Below, piece by piece: positions 32,981-41,338 of a DNA stretch of 64,000 nucleotides. The stretch is from Allonocardiopsis opalescens (GTDB lineage Bacteria; Actinomycetota; Actinomycetes; Streptosporangiales; Streptosporangiaceae). The DNA is taken from NCBI RefSeq assembly GCF_003002095.1, contig NZ_PVZC01000005.1:1-64000 (forward strand), written 5' to 3'. Made by a program: the position numbers and the translations under genes. A model generated the notes under the pieces. The model saw only the letters and a program-made list of their open reading frames with translations. It ran no database searches and was not told where the DNA came from. Position 1 is the first letter of the stretch. Every line of letters begins with the position of its first letter.

Positions 32981-32994
32981 GGTAAGCGCTTTCC
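32981..32994. promoter_or_regulatory. LacI-type (cre/CebR-like) operator upstream of GH12
   Basis: GGTAAGCGCTTTCC, a 14-bp palindrome with one mismatched pair around the AAGCGCTT core. It starts 27 bp before the GH12 start codon. It resembles LacI/CcpA-class sites; actinobacterial CebR/CelR sites are built on the same GCGC centre. Confidence 0.6.
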
Positions 32995-33167
32995 ATGCGT
33001 CATCGAGATCATCCCCTTATCGCGCTTCGTGATTGACTCCGCACTCTAGGCCACCGTCGAAACTTTCGGAAGTGCCTACGGGAACCGGTCGAAGCGCCGG
33101 AGTCGACCTCCGTCGGCAGTCGCCGACAGGCTCGCCGTCCATCCGATCCGAAACATCGTCTCGCCTG

Positions 33168-33202
33168 TTGACGATGTTCGACATGCGCGCTAACGTCGTC
33201 AA
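33168..33202 (+). promoter_or_regulatory. Promoter with overlapping dyad for a leaderless HTH gene
   Basis: A -35 TTGACG (33168-33173), a 17-bp spacer and a -10 TAACGT (33191-33196). The predicted start point is about 33202, the A of an ATG. An inverted pair TTGACGA (33168-33174) / TCGTCAA (33196-33202) brackets the promoter, fitting autoregulation. Confidence 0.65.
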
Positions 33203-33678
33203 TGTCAGAGACAAGGTCAGACGGTAAGCCCGACCCGGCGTGTGCGTCGGGCGTGGTAGTAAAAGCCCATGGAGGAGGCGCGCAGGCGGTTCGGTGCACC
33301 ATGACGGAGCACTTCCTCGGTGTTCTCGGTATCGGCGCGGCGCTGGGGGTGAGTCGGCACGCGGTGCACAAGTGGCGCTCCCGCCATCCCAGCGGTTCCG
33401 ATCACCCCTTCCCCGAGCCCGACGTCGAGGTCGACGGAGCCCCCGGCTGGCGGGCCGAGCGGCTGGCGGAGATCGTCCGGTGGCGTGAGGGCCTGCCCGG
33501 CCGCGGCGCCGGCGGCGGCCGTCCGTCCGCCGCGCGCCAGGAGTACCTGAAGGCGGCGGCCGAGCGCGGCCTGGACCGGGGCGAGGCCCTGCGCGCACTC
33601 GCCGAGTTCGCCGGGGAGTTCCCCGAAATGACCGAGCCGGAGATCTGCGCCTGGCTCATGCAGAAGTGGCGCGGCTGA
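33202..33678 (+). CDS. Small HTH DNA-binding protein (excisionase/AlpA-like)
   Basis: A 158-residue protein from ATG 33202, or 125 from ATG 33301. Homology-like sequence starts at MTEHFLGVLGIGAALGVSRHAVHKWRSRHP, a helix-turn-helix with the KWR 'recognition' signature of small actinobacterial DNA-binding proteins. It continues with FPEPDVEVDG, PGWRAERLAEIVRWREGLPGRGAGGGRP and a helical tail ending EICAWLMQKWRG. The strong promoter places transcription start exactly on ATG 33202, favouring a leaderless start; ATG 33301 has no ribosome site. The 33-residue extension has no recognisable character, so the start is unsettled. Function unknown; possibly a regulator of the serine hydrolase 41 bp downstream. 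Confidence 0.7.
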   Translation: MSETRSDGKPDPACASGVVVKAHGGGAQAVRCTMTEHFLGVLGIGAALGVSRHAVHKWRSRHPSGSDHPFPEPDVEVDGAPGWRAERLAEIVRWREGLPGRGAGGGRPSAARQEYLKAAAERGLDRGEALRALAEFAGEFPEMTEPEICAWLMQKWRG

Positions 33679-33719
33679 CCCTCTCCGGCGCGATACCCGA
33701 GCACGGAAGGCGATGGCGC

Positions 33720-34901
33720 ATGCCCGAAATCGGCGGGGAGACCGCTCCGGGGTTCGAAGGGGTCCGCGACGCCTTCGCGGCCAATCTGGCCCAGCACCAC
33801 GAGGTGGGCGCCGCGGTCGGCGTCTACCTGCACGGGCGGAAGGTGGTCGACCTGTGGGGCGGGCTGGCCGACCCCGACACCGGCCGCCGCTGGGAGCGCG
33901 ACACACTCCAGGTCGTCTACTCCACCACCAAGGGCATCACCGCCGCCTGCGCGCACCTGCTGGCCGAGCGGGGCGAGCTGGACCTGGACGCGCCCGTCGC
34001 GGCGTACTGGCCGGAGTTCGCGGCGAACGGGAAGGAGCGGATCCCGGTCCGCTGGCTGCTCACCCACCAGGCCGGACTGCCCGTGCTCGACCACCCGGTC
34101 ACCCCGGCGGAGGCGGTCGCCTGGCATCCGGTCGCGGCCGCGCTGGCCGCCCAGCGCCCGGCCTGGGAGCCGGGCACCGAGCACGGCTACCACGGCCTCA
34201 CCTACGGCTGGCTGGTCGGCGAGGTCGTCCGCCGGGCCACCGGCCGCAGTCTCGGCACCGTCCTCGCCGAGGAGATCGCCGCACCGCTCGGACTCGACCT
34301 GTGGATCGGGCTGCCGGAGTCCGAGCACCACCGGGTCAGCCGGATCGTCACCGGCCCGCCCGCCCCGCTCCCGGCCGGAGCCGACCTGGACGCGCTCCCC
34401 GACTCCGTCCGCGAGATGGTGCGCGCCTTCACCGATCCCGGATCGCTCAGCGTGCGCTCGCTGACGGTCGTCTCGCCGCCGCTGGACCACAACGACCCCG
34501 CCGAGCAGGCCGCGGAGATGCCCTCGACCAACGGCATCTGCACCGCCCGCGCCCTGGCCCGCTGCTACGCCGCGCTCATCGGCGAGGTCGACGGGCACCG
34601 TGTGCTCTCGCCCGGCACCCTCGCGGCGGCCACCGCCGAGCAGGTCCGCGGCACCGACCGAGTCCTGCGCATCCCGGTGCGGATCGGCACCGGTTTCGGC
34701 CTGCCGACGCCCGACGCCTTCTGGTACAGCCCGACCGCCTTCGGCTTCCCCGGCATGGGCGGATCGCTCGGCTTCGCCGATCCGGCCACCGGCCTGGCCT
34801 TCGGCTATGTCATGAACCACGTCCGCGAGGGCGTGCCGGACCTCAGAGCCGCCAATCTCCTGGCCGCCGTCCGCGGCGCCGTCAAGGCCGGGCACGGGTG
34901 A
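33720..34901 (+). CDS. Beta-lactamase-fold serine hydrolase (class C/EstB-like)
   Basis: A 393-residue cytosolic enzyme of the beta-lactamase/PBP4* fold. The catalytic S-x-x-K is STTKG at about residues 73-77; the Tyr of the second motif lies in YHGLTYGW near 163; a C-terminal GMGGSLGFADP region (about 347-357) fills the third-motif position. No signal peptide, so it is more likely an esterase/amidase on small molecules than a periplasmic beta-lactamase. GGAAGG precedes the ATG at 33720. It is clearly paralogous to the protein at 52343: both begin EIGG-x-TAPG and share VVDLWGGLADP and GLPESE. Confidence 0.88.
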   Translation: MPEIGGETAPGFEGVRDAFAANLAQHHEVGAAVGVYLHGRKVVDLWGGLADPDTGRRWERDTLQVVYSTTKGITAACAHLLAERGELDLDAPVAAYWPEFAANGKERIPVRWLLTHQAGLPVLDHPVTPAEAVAWHPVAAALAAQRPAWEPGTEHGYHGLTYGWLVGEVVRRATGRSLGTVLAEEIAAPLGLDLWIGLPESEHHRVSRIVTGPPAPLPAGADLDALPDSVREMVRAFTDPGSLSVRSLTVVSPPLDHNDPAEQAAEMPSTNGICTARALARCYAALIGEVDGHRVLSPGTLAAATAEQVRGTDRVLRIPVRIGTGFGLPTPDAFWYSPTAFGFPGMGGSLGFADPATGLAFGYVMNHVREGVPDLRAANLLAAVRGAVKAGHG

Positions 34902-34932
34902 TCCGGCCGTGCCGTCCGGGGTTCCGCCGGGG

Positions 34933-35487
34933 TCAGCGCAGCGGCCGGTAGGTCGTGATGACCACGCCGCTACTCGTCGGCTGGGCGCCGACCAGTTCGA
35001 GGCGCTTGAGCGGGGTGTCGTCGGCGAACAGCCGCTTGCGGCCCCGGCCGGCGACCACCGGGTGGATCAGCAGCACCAGCTCGTCCAGCAACCCCTGGTC
35101 GAGCAGGGAGGCGACGAGCCCGGGGCTGCCGGCGACCGCGATCGTCCCGCCCTCCGCCGCCTTGAGCCGGTTGACCGCGGTGGCCAGGTCGCCCTGGATC
35201 AGGGTGCTGTTCGCCCAACCGCCGACCGTGTCGAGCGTGGTCGAGGCGACGTACTTGGGCGATCCGTTGATCCAGTCGGCGAAGCCGAGGTCCTCGCCGC
35301 TGGTCACGGTCGGCCAGTAGCCGGCCCACGCGGTGTAGGTCACCCGGCCGAGCAGCACCGTGTCGGCGGTCTGCAGCGTCTCGGTCAGGGCGGCGCCCAT
35401 CTCCTCGTCGAAGGCGAACTGCCACTGGTCCGGCGACTCCACGACGCCGTCGAGCGAGACGAACAGCCCGGAAACGAGCTTCCGCAT
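34933..35487 (-). CDS. Dihydrofolate-reductase-family protein (RibD C-terminal type)
   Basis: A 184-residue NADPH-dependent reductase-like protein: MRKLVSGLFVSLDGVVESPDQWQFAF at the start, LLGRVTYTAWAGYWP (about residues 46-60), IAVAGSPGLVASLLDQGLLDEL (about 116-137) and HPVVAGRGRKRLF (about 142-154). This is the YyaP/RibD_C pattern; true folate reductase activity is uncertain for such paralogues. A perfect AGGAGG precedes the ATG at 35487; the frame is open upstream without support. Convergent with the serine hydrolase. No partner operon is evident. Confidence 0.88.
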   Translation of the reverse strand: MRKLVSGLFVSLDGVVESPDQWQFAFDEEMGAALTETLQTADTVLLGRVTYTAWAGYWPTVTSGEDLGFADWINGSPKYVASTTLDTVGGWANSTLIQGDLATAVNRLKAAEGGTIAVAGSPGLVASLLDQGLLDELVLLIHPVVAGRGRKRLFADDTPLKRLELVGAQPTSSGVVITTYRPLR

Positions 35488-35662
35488 GTCTTCCTCCTGG
35501 TCCGGCCACTCGGCCCGGCGGGCGCCGCCCGTGGCGGCACAGCCGCGATGGTAGCGGGGCCCGCCCGCGCGGCCCGGAAATCCGGTCGACAGGCGGGGCC
35601 GCGGCGCACTGTGATGGCTCTGGCCGCCCGCCGCACGAGCGGGCCTGAGCACGGGAGCCGCT

Positions 35663-36529
35663 GTGGACGTCCCTATCGACGCCGGTCTGGCCAGGCGTCT
35701 GGTCGACACGCAGTTCCCGCAGTGGGCCGGGCTGCCGCTGAGCCGGCTCGACCCGGCCGGCTCCGACCACGTCATCTACCGGCTCGGCGCGGAACTCTCC
35801 GTTCGGCTGCCCCGCCACGCCGGCGCCATCGGGCAGGCCGTGAAGGAGGCCGAGTGGCTGCCCCGGCTCGCCCCGCACCTTCCGCTGGCGATCCCCGTTC
35901 CGGTGGCGGTCGGCGAACCGGCCTTCGGCTATCCCTGGCCGTGGGCGGTGTCGCGCTGGCTGGACGGCGAGGTGGCGACCGTCCAGGCGCTGGCCGACTC
36001 GACCGCGGCCGCCGTCGAACTGGCGGAGTTCCTGGCCGCCCTCCAGCGGTTCACTCCCGGCGTCCCGCCGGCCGGCGACGGCCTCACCCACCCGCCGCTG
36101 GCCGCCCGCGACCGCGCGACCCGCGCCGCGATCGCCGCCCTGGCCGGCGTCTTCGACGCCGCGGCCATGACCCGGCTGTGGGACGCGGCCCTGAGCGCCC
36201 CGGGCTGGGACCGGCCGGAGGTCTGGTTCCACGGCGACTTCCACACCGGCAACCTGCTGACCATCGACGGCCGCCTCAGCGCGGTCATCGACTTCGGCGG
36301 CCTGGGCATCGGCGACCCCGCCTGCGATCTGACCATCGCCTTCACCCTGATGTCCCCGAGCAGCCGAGCCGCCTTCCGCACCGCCCTCGGCACCGACGAC
36401 GCCACCTGGACGCGCGGCCGCGGCTGGGCCCTGGCCACCGGCCTGAACGCCTACACCGCCTACGCCGCCACCGATCCCCGCATCGCCGCCCAGACCACCC
36501 GCCAGATCACCGAGGCGCTGGCCGGCTAG
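35663..36529 (+). CDS. Aminoglycoside-phosphotransferase-family kinase
   Basis: A 288-residue kinase-fold protein. The catalytic loop VWFHGDFHTGNLLTIDG has the H-x-D-x-x-x-x-N Brenner motif at about residues 191-197, and the metal-binding IDFGGLGIGDPACDL is at about 211-225. The N-lobe starts with a FPQWAGLPLSRLDPAGSDHVIYRLG strand pattern. Family members phosphorylate aminoglycosides, macrolides, choline or small metabolites; most actinomycete paralogues are not proven resistance enzymes. The GTG start at 35663 is used by similar proteins (MDVPIDAGLARRLVDTQFPQWAGLPL). Single-gene unit, ending at the edge of the lower-GC island. Confidence 0.88.
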   Translation: MDVPIDAGLARRLVDTQFPQWAGLPLSRLDPAGSDHVIYRLGAELSVRLPRHAGAIGQAVKEAEWLPRLAPHLPLAIPVPVAVGEPAFGYPWPWAVSRWLDGEVATVQALADSTAAAVELAEFLAALQRFTPGVPPAGDGLTHPPLAARDRATRAAIAALAGVFDAAAMTRLWDAALSAPGWDRPEVWFHGDFHTGNLLTIDGRLSAVIDFGGLGIGDPACDLTIAFTLMSPSSRAAFRTALGTDDATWTRGRGWALATGLNAYTAYAATDPRIAAQTTRQITEALAG

Positions 36530-36704
36530 GTGCGGCGAGATCTGACCGAACATGCGGCGCCCAGATTCGACACAGAAGGAAGGTCATCCGCGAACACCGG
36601 CACAGGCACATCGTGACGAGACTGGACGGCGCCCGCTCTCGAAGAGCACGCCTGCGCTGCGGAGACGACAGACCCCCTATCCAATAAACGTGCGGCGCCC
36701 CGGA

Positions 36705-38021
36705 CTACTCCGACCATGACAGAACACGGGTCACCGCCGCGCCCACCTGTCCAGCGCCGTAGGCATACGTCAGGGAAAGGTAGAAGAGCACCGGCGCCGC
36801 CGGTGCCCACGCGTCGCGCCGGTCCGCGCGAAGTAAGTAGTGCAGCACGGCTTCCGGCTCGAACGACACATAGTCAAAGGCGACATGTTCCCAGCGGTCG
36901 GCGATACTGCGGCTGGCCTGCGCGATGAACTCGTCCCTCGTCAGGTGGTAGAGACGGCCGATGAAGAGGGCACACCACTGAGACAGTGACGTCACGGCGG
37001 CGAAGGCCAGCAGTCTCAACCTGTATTGATGCGGATCGAGGCCCAGTTCCTCTCGGACCCCGCGTTCGGCGGCCCGGAACAGATTCGGCGCCGCGCCGTC
37101 GACCGAGTCCTTCTCCCGGTGTAATCCTTCATTCGCCGATGAGTTCCACACGCCCTTCCCTACGCCGAGCCGGTCACTGCGCCGGGAGACGACGAGCCAG
37201 CCGTCGGCCGTGACAATTGCGACATTCAATCCGAAGCTCGAACGCATAAAATTCGGAACATTTCGCGGGTCCCGACCATCGACGTAGAGACGACGGTATC
37301 CGGGTTTCTGGGTCGCAAGAAACGTGTAGTAATCTGAATATTTCAGCCGCAATGTCACAGTCGGATGCTCCTGCGGCCCGATGCGTGAGATGACGAGGTC
37401 GTCGACCGCGTACCGGAGGCCGATCCAGGCGTGGTCTCGTCCCGTCGCCCGTAAGCGTTCTTGTTCGGCAGCGATCTTCTCGCGGTCGCGAGCCAGAGCC
37501 AGCGGCAACTCAACCTCGACTGGATCGACCATCACCCGGACGTTCTCTTCCTCGATGGCCCGCTCCCCGTCACCCTCGACGATCTGACAGGGCACCTGCA
37601 AGGGCCCGATACGGAAGTCTCTGATCGAGTCCGGTGGGATGAATCCGTCGGTCGAAGGCGCCTGAGTCGGTCTTCCTGGCATGGAAAGCACTTGCCAGGC
37701 GGCACGCCACCGGGCGACCAATTCTGGATCACCGAGCACGACATGAACGATGTCCGCGAGCAGATCAGGGTTCAGGCGGGTACGGCCAGGTTGAAACGTA
37801 TACCTGACCGTGCTGTACGCCGGCGGGATGTTGCAGGCAGCGCGGGCACCCCTCGCACTTCCAGAACACCGGACCTGCTCGGCATGACGCTCGTCGCGCA
37901 GCCGCACGATACGTCGATGCAACTCCCGCAGCTCAATCCCGGCCCATATGCGCAGTGCCTCCAGACGCGAGGTCAACTCGTCATGGGTCCGTGCGCCAGC
38001 CGGATCAGGGGGTGTATTCAC
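36705..38021 (-). CDS. HTH-like plus Nudix-domain protein
   Basis: A 438-residue protein with two recognisable parts. Residues about 15-115 resemble actinobacterial XRE-type N-termini: SRLEALRIWAGIELRELHRRI, then LNPDLLADIVHVVLGDPELVARWRAAW. The canonical second HTH helix looks degraded. Residues about 265-345 look like a Nudix domain: NVAIVTADGWLVVSRRSD followed by the partial Nudix box FRAAERGVREELGLDP, with an unusual insertion between the Gly/Glu part and REELG. It may hydrolyse or bind a nucleotide derivative. Its base composition is visibly less GC-rich than the neighbours. Divergent from the SARP/STAND gene at 38226. The GTG at 38021 is preceded by AGGAC. Function is not established. 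Confidence 0.65.
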   Translation of the reverse strand: MNTPPDPAGARTHDELTSRLEALRIWAGIELRELHRRIVRLRDERHAEQVRCSGSARGARAACNIPPAYSTVRYTFQPGRTRLNPDLLADIVHVVLGDPELVARWRAAWQVLSMPGRPTQAPSTDGFIPPDSIRDFRIGPLQVPCQIVEGDGERAIEEENVRVMVDPVEVELPLALARDREKIAAEQERLRATGRDHAWIGLRYAVDDLVISRIGPQEHPTVTLRLKYSDYYTFLATQKPGYRRLYVDGRDPRNVPNFMRSSFGLNVAIVTADGWLVVSRRSDRLGVGKGVWNSSANEGLHREKDSVDGAAPNLFRAAERGVREELGLDPHQYRLRLLAFAAVTSLSQWCALFIGRLYHLTRDEFIAQASRSIADRWEHVAFDYVSFEPEAVLHYLLRADRRDAWAPAAPVLFYLSLTYAYGAGQVGAAVTRVLSWSE

Positions 38022-38117
38022 GACTGTCCTGGGTTGACACGATCGTCCCCTCGCCTCGTGACGTTCCTCAAGCCGCCATCGTCACCGTAGCGCGTGCCCG
38101 CAGTGAGCGTAGCGGCT

Positions 38118-38140
38118 GATCGAAACCGATCGAAAACGAA
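38118..38140. promoter_or_regulatory. Direct repeats in the SARP/Nudix divergent promoter
   Basis: GATCGAAA occurs twice at 10-bp spacing (38118-38125 and 38128-38135). A third TCGAAAACG-x-AG copy (38205-38216) overlaps the SARP ribosome site. SARP proteins bind heptameric direct repeats near one-turn spacing, so these are candidate autoregulatory sites. Confidence 0.45.
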
Positions 38141-38225
38141 GTAAGCCACGTCAAGAAGAAACGATAATCAGTTCCGCCGTATCGGTCGTCGGCGATCACA
38201 TGTGTCGAAAACGGAGATCATGATC

Positions 38226-41192
38226 ATGTCACCTCTCGGAGACTCCAACTCGGACCCCTTACCGCAGGACGTGCACGCCCGTACCGAACCATCGCCAACC
38301 GGGCGTAGTCGAATCGAGATCGCTGTGCTCGCACCCGTGTCTCAGCTACTGGTGGATGGACGGCCTGTCCAGCTACGGCGCTCCCAGGTCGGAATCCTGG
38401 CCGTTCTGGCACTCCATCTTGGTAAGCCGGTACCGAGGCAACGAATGGTCGATCTGATTCCAGACGCGGAGCGCTGGAGACCTGACACCTGGTGGAGATA
38501 CGTCAGTGAACTCCGCAGCCGGCTGACAGAGTCGAGCAACGGCGCCGTGAGGATTGTCGCGCAATCGGGAACCTACCAACTCGTCTGCGGCAACGAGGTG
38601 GTGGACCTTCAGCGATTCCACTGGCTGTGCGATGAAGCCCGCAGAAAAGAAAACAGGCAAGATTATCAGGCAGCGATGGACCTGCGTGGTCAGGCGGTCG
38701 CATTATGGCGCGGCGTCCCCCTCTCCGGTTTATCTGACCGCCTTCGGGTCACAGGGCTGATCCGGTCGCTGCTCAATGAGTACCGCACCGCTGTCACAGC
38801 GTGGGCGGAGGCGGCAGTGCAAGCCGGACAGGCTCGAACCATGCTGGAGCAATCCGCCCGCTGCGCGGTCCGCTACCCCGCTGAAGAGTTCCCAGCGGAC
38901 GAACGTACCGTTGAAGTCCTCATGAAAGCGCATAGTCAGGCGGGTAACCCCGCCGTGGCGCTGCGGCTCTACCAAGAACTGGCAGGCCGACTCCACCGTG
39001 AACAGGGCAACGTGCCAGGACCCCGCCTACGGGAACTACACGCTCAGATCCTGCACGATACGGCGCCACAGGCGACAGATCCAGGAAGGGAAGCCGAGCA
39101 CCCAGCGACTGACCATGCTCTCGCCACCGTAGTCGGTGGGCCGGAAGAACGGAACATACCGCGACAGCTCCCTCCCGCGGTCACGGACTTCGTCGGGCGA
39201 TCTCGTGAGTTGGATCTGCTGACCAGGCGGTTGGATGATGCAGGCGGACACGGGGGCGCGGTCGTGATCACCTCTATCGGAGGAATCGCTGGAGTCGGCA
39301 AGACGGCGCTCGCCCTGTGGTGGGCGCACCGGATCGGACACCGATTTCCGGATGGTCACCTGTACGTGGACCTTCGTGGGTACGGTCCGGATGACCCCAT
39401 GCATCCGACTGCGGTGCTGACGCAATTCCTGGATGCGCTGGGTGTGTCAGCACAAGATATGCCCATGGACGAGCAGTCCAAGATCGGGCTCTACCGCTCG
39501 CTGCTGGCCGGACGGAAGATGCTGGTCATGCTGGACAATGCCAAGGCCGCTGAACAGATACGTCCGCTTCTGCCCGGCTCCCCTGGTTGCCTTGTAGTGG
39601 TGACGAGTCGTAGCGACCTGCCCAGTCTGGTCGCGGGAAACGGCGCCCGCCCGATAACCCTCACTTGTTTGTCCCAGACCGAGGCCATCAATCTGCTGCG
39701 ACTCATCATCGGACCTTCTCGGGTGGACCGTGAGCTCGACCTTGCGGCCACACTGGTCTGCCTCTGCTCTTGCCTACCGTTGGCCCTGCGGATAGTCGCT
39801 CAACGGACCGCCTTTCGTCCTGAGCTTTCGCTGGCGCAGATCGTTGATGAACTCACCGCGGAACAGGACCGATTGGACGGACTCGCCACCCCCGATGGCG
39901 ATCCGACCACAGACGTACGCCTCGCATTCTCATGGTCCTACCAAGCACTTTCCGCTGAAGCGGCCCGCCTGTTCCGCCTACTCGGTTTGCATTCCGGCCC
40001 CGATATCAGCGTTACGGCCGGAGCAGCACTCGGCGGTATCTCCCCGTCTCGGGCGCACCGCTTAATGGAGCACCTCGCCAGTGCGCATCTCTTGGAGCGG
40101 AGTGGCACGGATCGCTACCATTTCCACGACCTGCTCCGTTCCTTCGCCAGGGAATGTGCCGACGCGGAGGAGACCTCGGACGACCGTGAAACCGCGGTAC
40201 GCCACCTAGTGGAGTGGTACTTGCACACGGCACACGCGACATGCAATCTGCTGATACCCATCATTCCGACAGTCGACCTCGACGCTCCAAGCCAGCCCTG
40301 TCCGGCGATGCGTTTCGAGACCCCGAGCCGGGCAATGGAGTGGTGTGAGACCGAACGTGCCAATCTGGTGGCCGCCGTCCAGCAGGCGGCGACTCAGGGT
40401 GAACATCGGATCGCCTGGCAACTGCCGGCTGCACTGACAGGCTATTTCAACGTACGCAAGCCTTGGGACGACTGGATCGCCACCTGCCGAACCGGACTCG
40501 CCTCAGCCGAGCACGTCAACGACGAGCACGGGCGCTCATGGTTGTTGACGAACCTCGGTATCGCCTACTGCGGACTCGGTAGATACCGGGAGGCACAAGA
40601 GCACCTTGAGGGAGCCTTCCGCCTCTGTCGGACGACTGGGAACCGCTGGGGTGAAAGCATAGTTCTGAACGTTCTCGGTGATACTTTTCGTGACCGTGAT
40701 CTCCTTGAAGCGGCCGTCGACTGCTACGAGCGGGCGCGGGATATCTGCAACACGATCGAGGAACCCTGGGGCAAAGTGGGAGCGGCCCTCGCCGTACACA
40801 ATCTCGCTCACACGTACCAGCGGCTCGGGCGCTACGAAGACGCGTTAGCCCGCCACCAGCAGACTCTGCAGTTGGCCGACGACCTGAATGACTTCTCGTG
40901 GGGCCGGGCACAGAGCGTGCACCATCTCGCCGACACCCACAGAGCGGCCGGACAGCTGGCGGATGCCATCGACTGCTATGCACAAGCGCTCATCGTCCGC
41001 CGTCGCAACGGCGACAGACACGGCGAAGCCGCCACCCTGTCCTGCCTTGGCACCGCCCAACTCGAGGCCGGCGACCCGCAGGCGGCACGCGACTCGTGGG
41101 GTGAGGCGCTGATCATCTTCACCGAGCTCCAAGATCCTCGAAGAGACGGAGTGCGCGCCAAACTGGATGCTCTCGACACTGGTCAGCCCTGA
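38226..41192 (+). CDS. SARP/AfsR-like STAND regulator (BTAD, NB-ARC, TPR)
   Basis: A 988-residue protein with OmpR-type winged helix (about residues 28-120), bacterial transcriptional activation domain (about 125-280), NB-ARC ATPase (about 315-560; Walker A GGIAGVGKTALA near 352, Walker B KMLVMLDN near 431) and C-terminal TPR repeats (about 720-980, for example LGIAYCGLGRYREAQEHLEGA). This is the AfsR architecture, an ATP-switched activator of secondary metabolism. The start is uncertain: GTG 38202, ATG 38220 and ATG 38226 are in frame; GGAG at 38213-38216 best serves 38226. Codon use is much less GC-biased than the neighbours, which suggests recent transfer. Its target regulon is unknown; the divergent Nudix gene is one candidate. 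Confidence 0.9.
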   Translation: MSPLGDSNSDPLPQDVHARTEPSPTGRSRIEIAVLAPVSQLLVDGRPVQLRRSQVGILAVLALHLGKPVPRQRMVDLIPDAERWRPDTWWRYVSELRSRLTESSNGAVRIVAQSGTYQLVCGNEVVDLQRFHWLCDEARRKENRQDYQAAMDLRGQAVALWRGVPLSGLSDRLRVTGLIRSLLNEYRTAVTAWAEAAVQAGQARTMLEQSARCAVRYPAEEFPADERTVEVLMKAHSQAGNPAVALRLYQELAGRLHREQGNVPGPRLRELHAQILHDTAPQATDPGREAEHPATDHALATVVGGPEERNIPRQLPPAVTDFVGRSRELDLLTRRLDDAGGHGGAVVITSIGGIAGVGKTALALWWAHRIGHRFPDGHLYVDLRGYGPDDPMHPTAVLTQFLDALGVSAQDMPMDEQSKIGLYRSLLAGRKMLVMLDNAKAAEQIRPLLPGSPGCLVVVTSRSDLPSLVAGNGARPITLTCLSQTEAINLLRLIIGPSRVDRELDLAATLVCLCSCLPLALRIVAQRTAFRPELSLAQIVDELTAEQDRLDGLATPDGDPTTDVRLAFSWSYQALSAEAARLFRLLGLHSGPDISVTAGAALGGISPSRAHRLMEHLASAHLLERSGTDRYHFHDLLRSFARECADAEETSDDRETAVRHLVEWYLHTAHATCNLLIPIIPTVDLDAPSQPCPAMRFETPSRAMEWCETERANLVAAVQQAATQGEHRIAWQLPAALTGYFNVRKPWDDWIATCRTGLASAEHVNDEHGRSWLLTNLGIAYCGLGRYREAQEHLEGAFRLCRTTGNRWGESIVLNVLGDTFRDRDLLEAAVDCYERARDICNTIEEPWGKVGAALAVHNLAHTYQRLGRYEDALARHQQTLQLADDLNDFSWGRAQSVHHLADTHRAAGQLADAIDCYAQALIVRRRNGDRHGEAATLSCLGTAQLEAGDPQAARDSWGEALIIFTELQDPRRDGVRAKLDALDTGQP

Positions 41193-41292
41193 CAGGCACC
41201 TCTTCTGGCCGGGACCGTCACCGTCCAGCGCAGTGGCCGTCATCGCGAAGGCAGATGTTGCCGGAAGTGATCACGCCATCATCACTTGCCTG

Positions 41293-41315
41293 ATATACTC
41301 GCATGCGTATACTCG
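41293..41315. promoter_or_regulatory. PadR-type operator
   Basis: ATAC-N8-GTAT (41295-41310), the same spacing as the known ATGT-N8-ACAT PadR operator, plus two direct TATACTCG copies (41294-41301 and 41308-41315). It lies 24-46 bp before the padR start and is AT-richer than its surroundings. Confidence 0.5.
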
Positions 41316-41338
41316 TTCAGGAGTGAATGGGGGCGAGC

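Noticed and set aside
33269-33304. Eleven-codon frame overlapping ATG 33301
   Set aside because: It has no ribosome site of its own and no independent support; mentioned only as a possible coupling device.
36705-41192. Known antiphage defence system
   Set aside because: STAND and Nudix-like proteins occur in defence, but the BTAD domain fits a transcription activator better and no nuclease or toxin effector is present.
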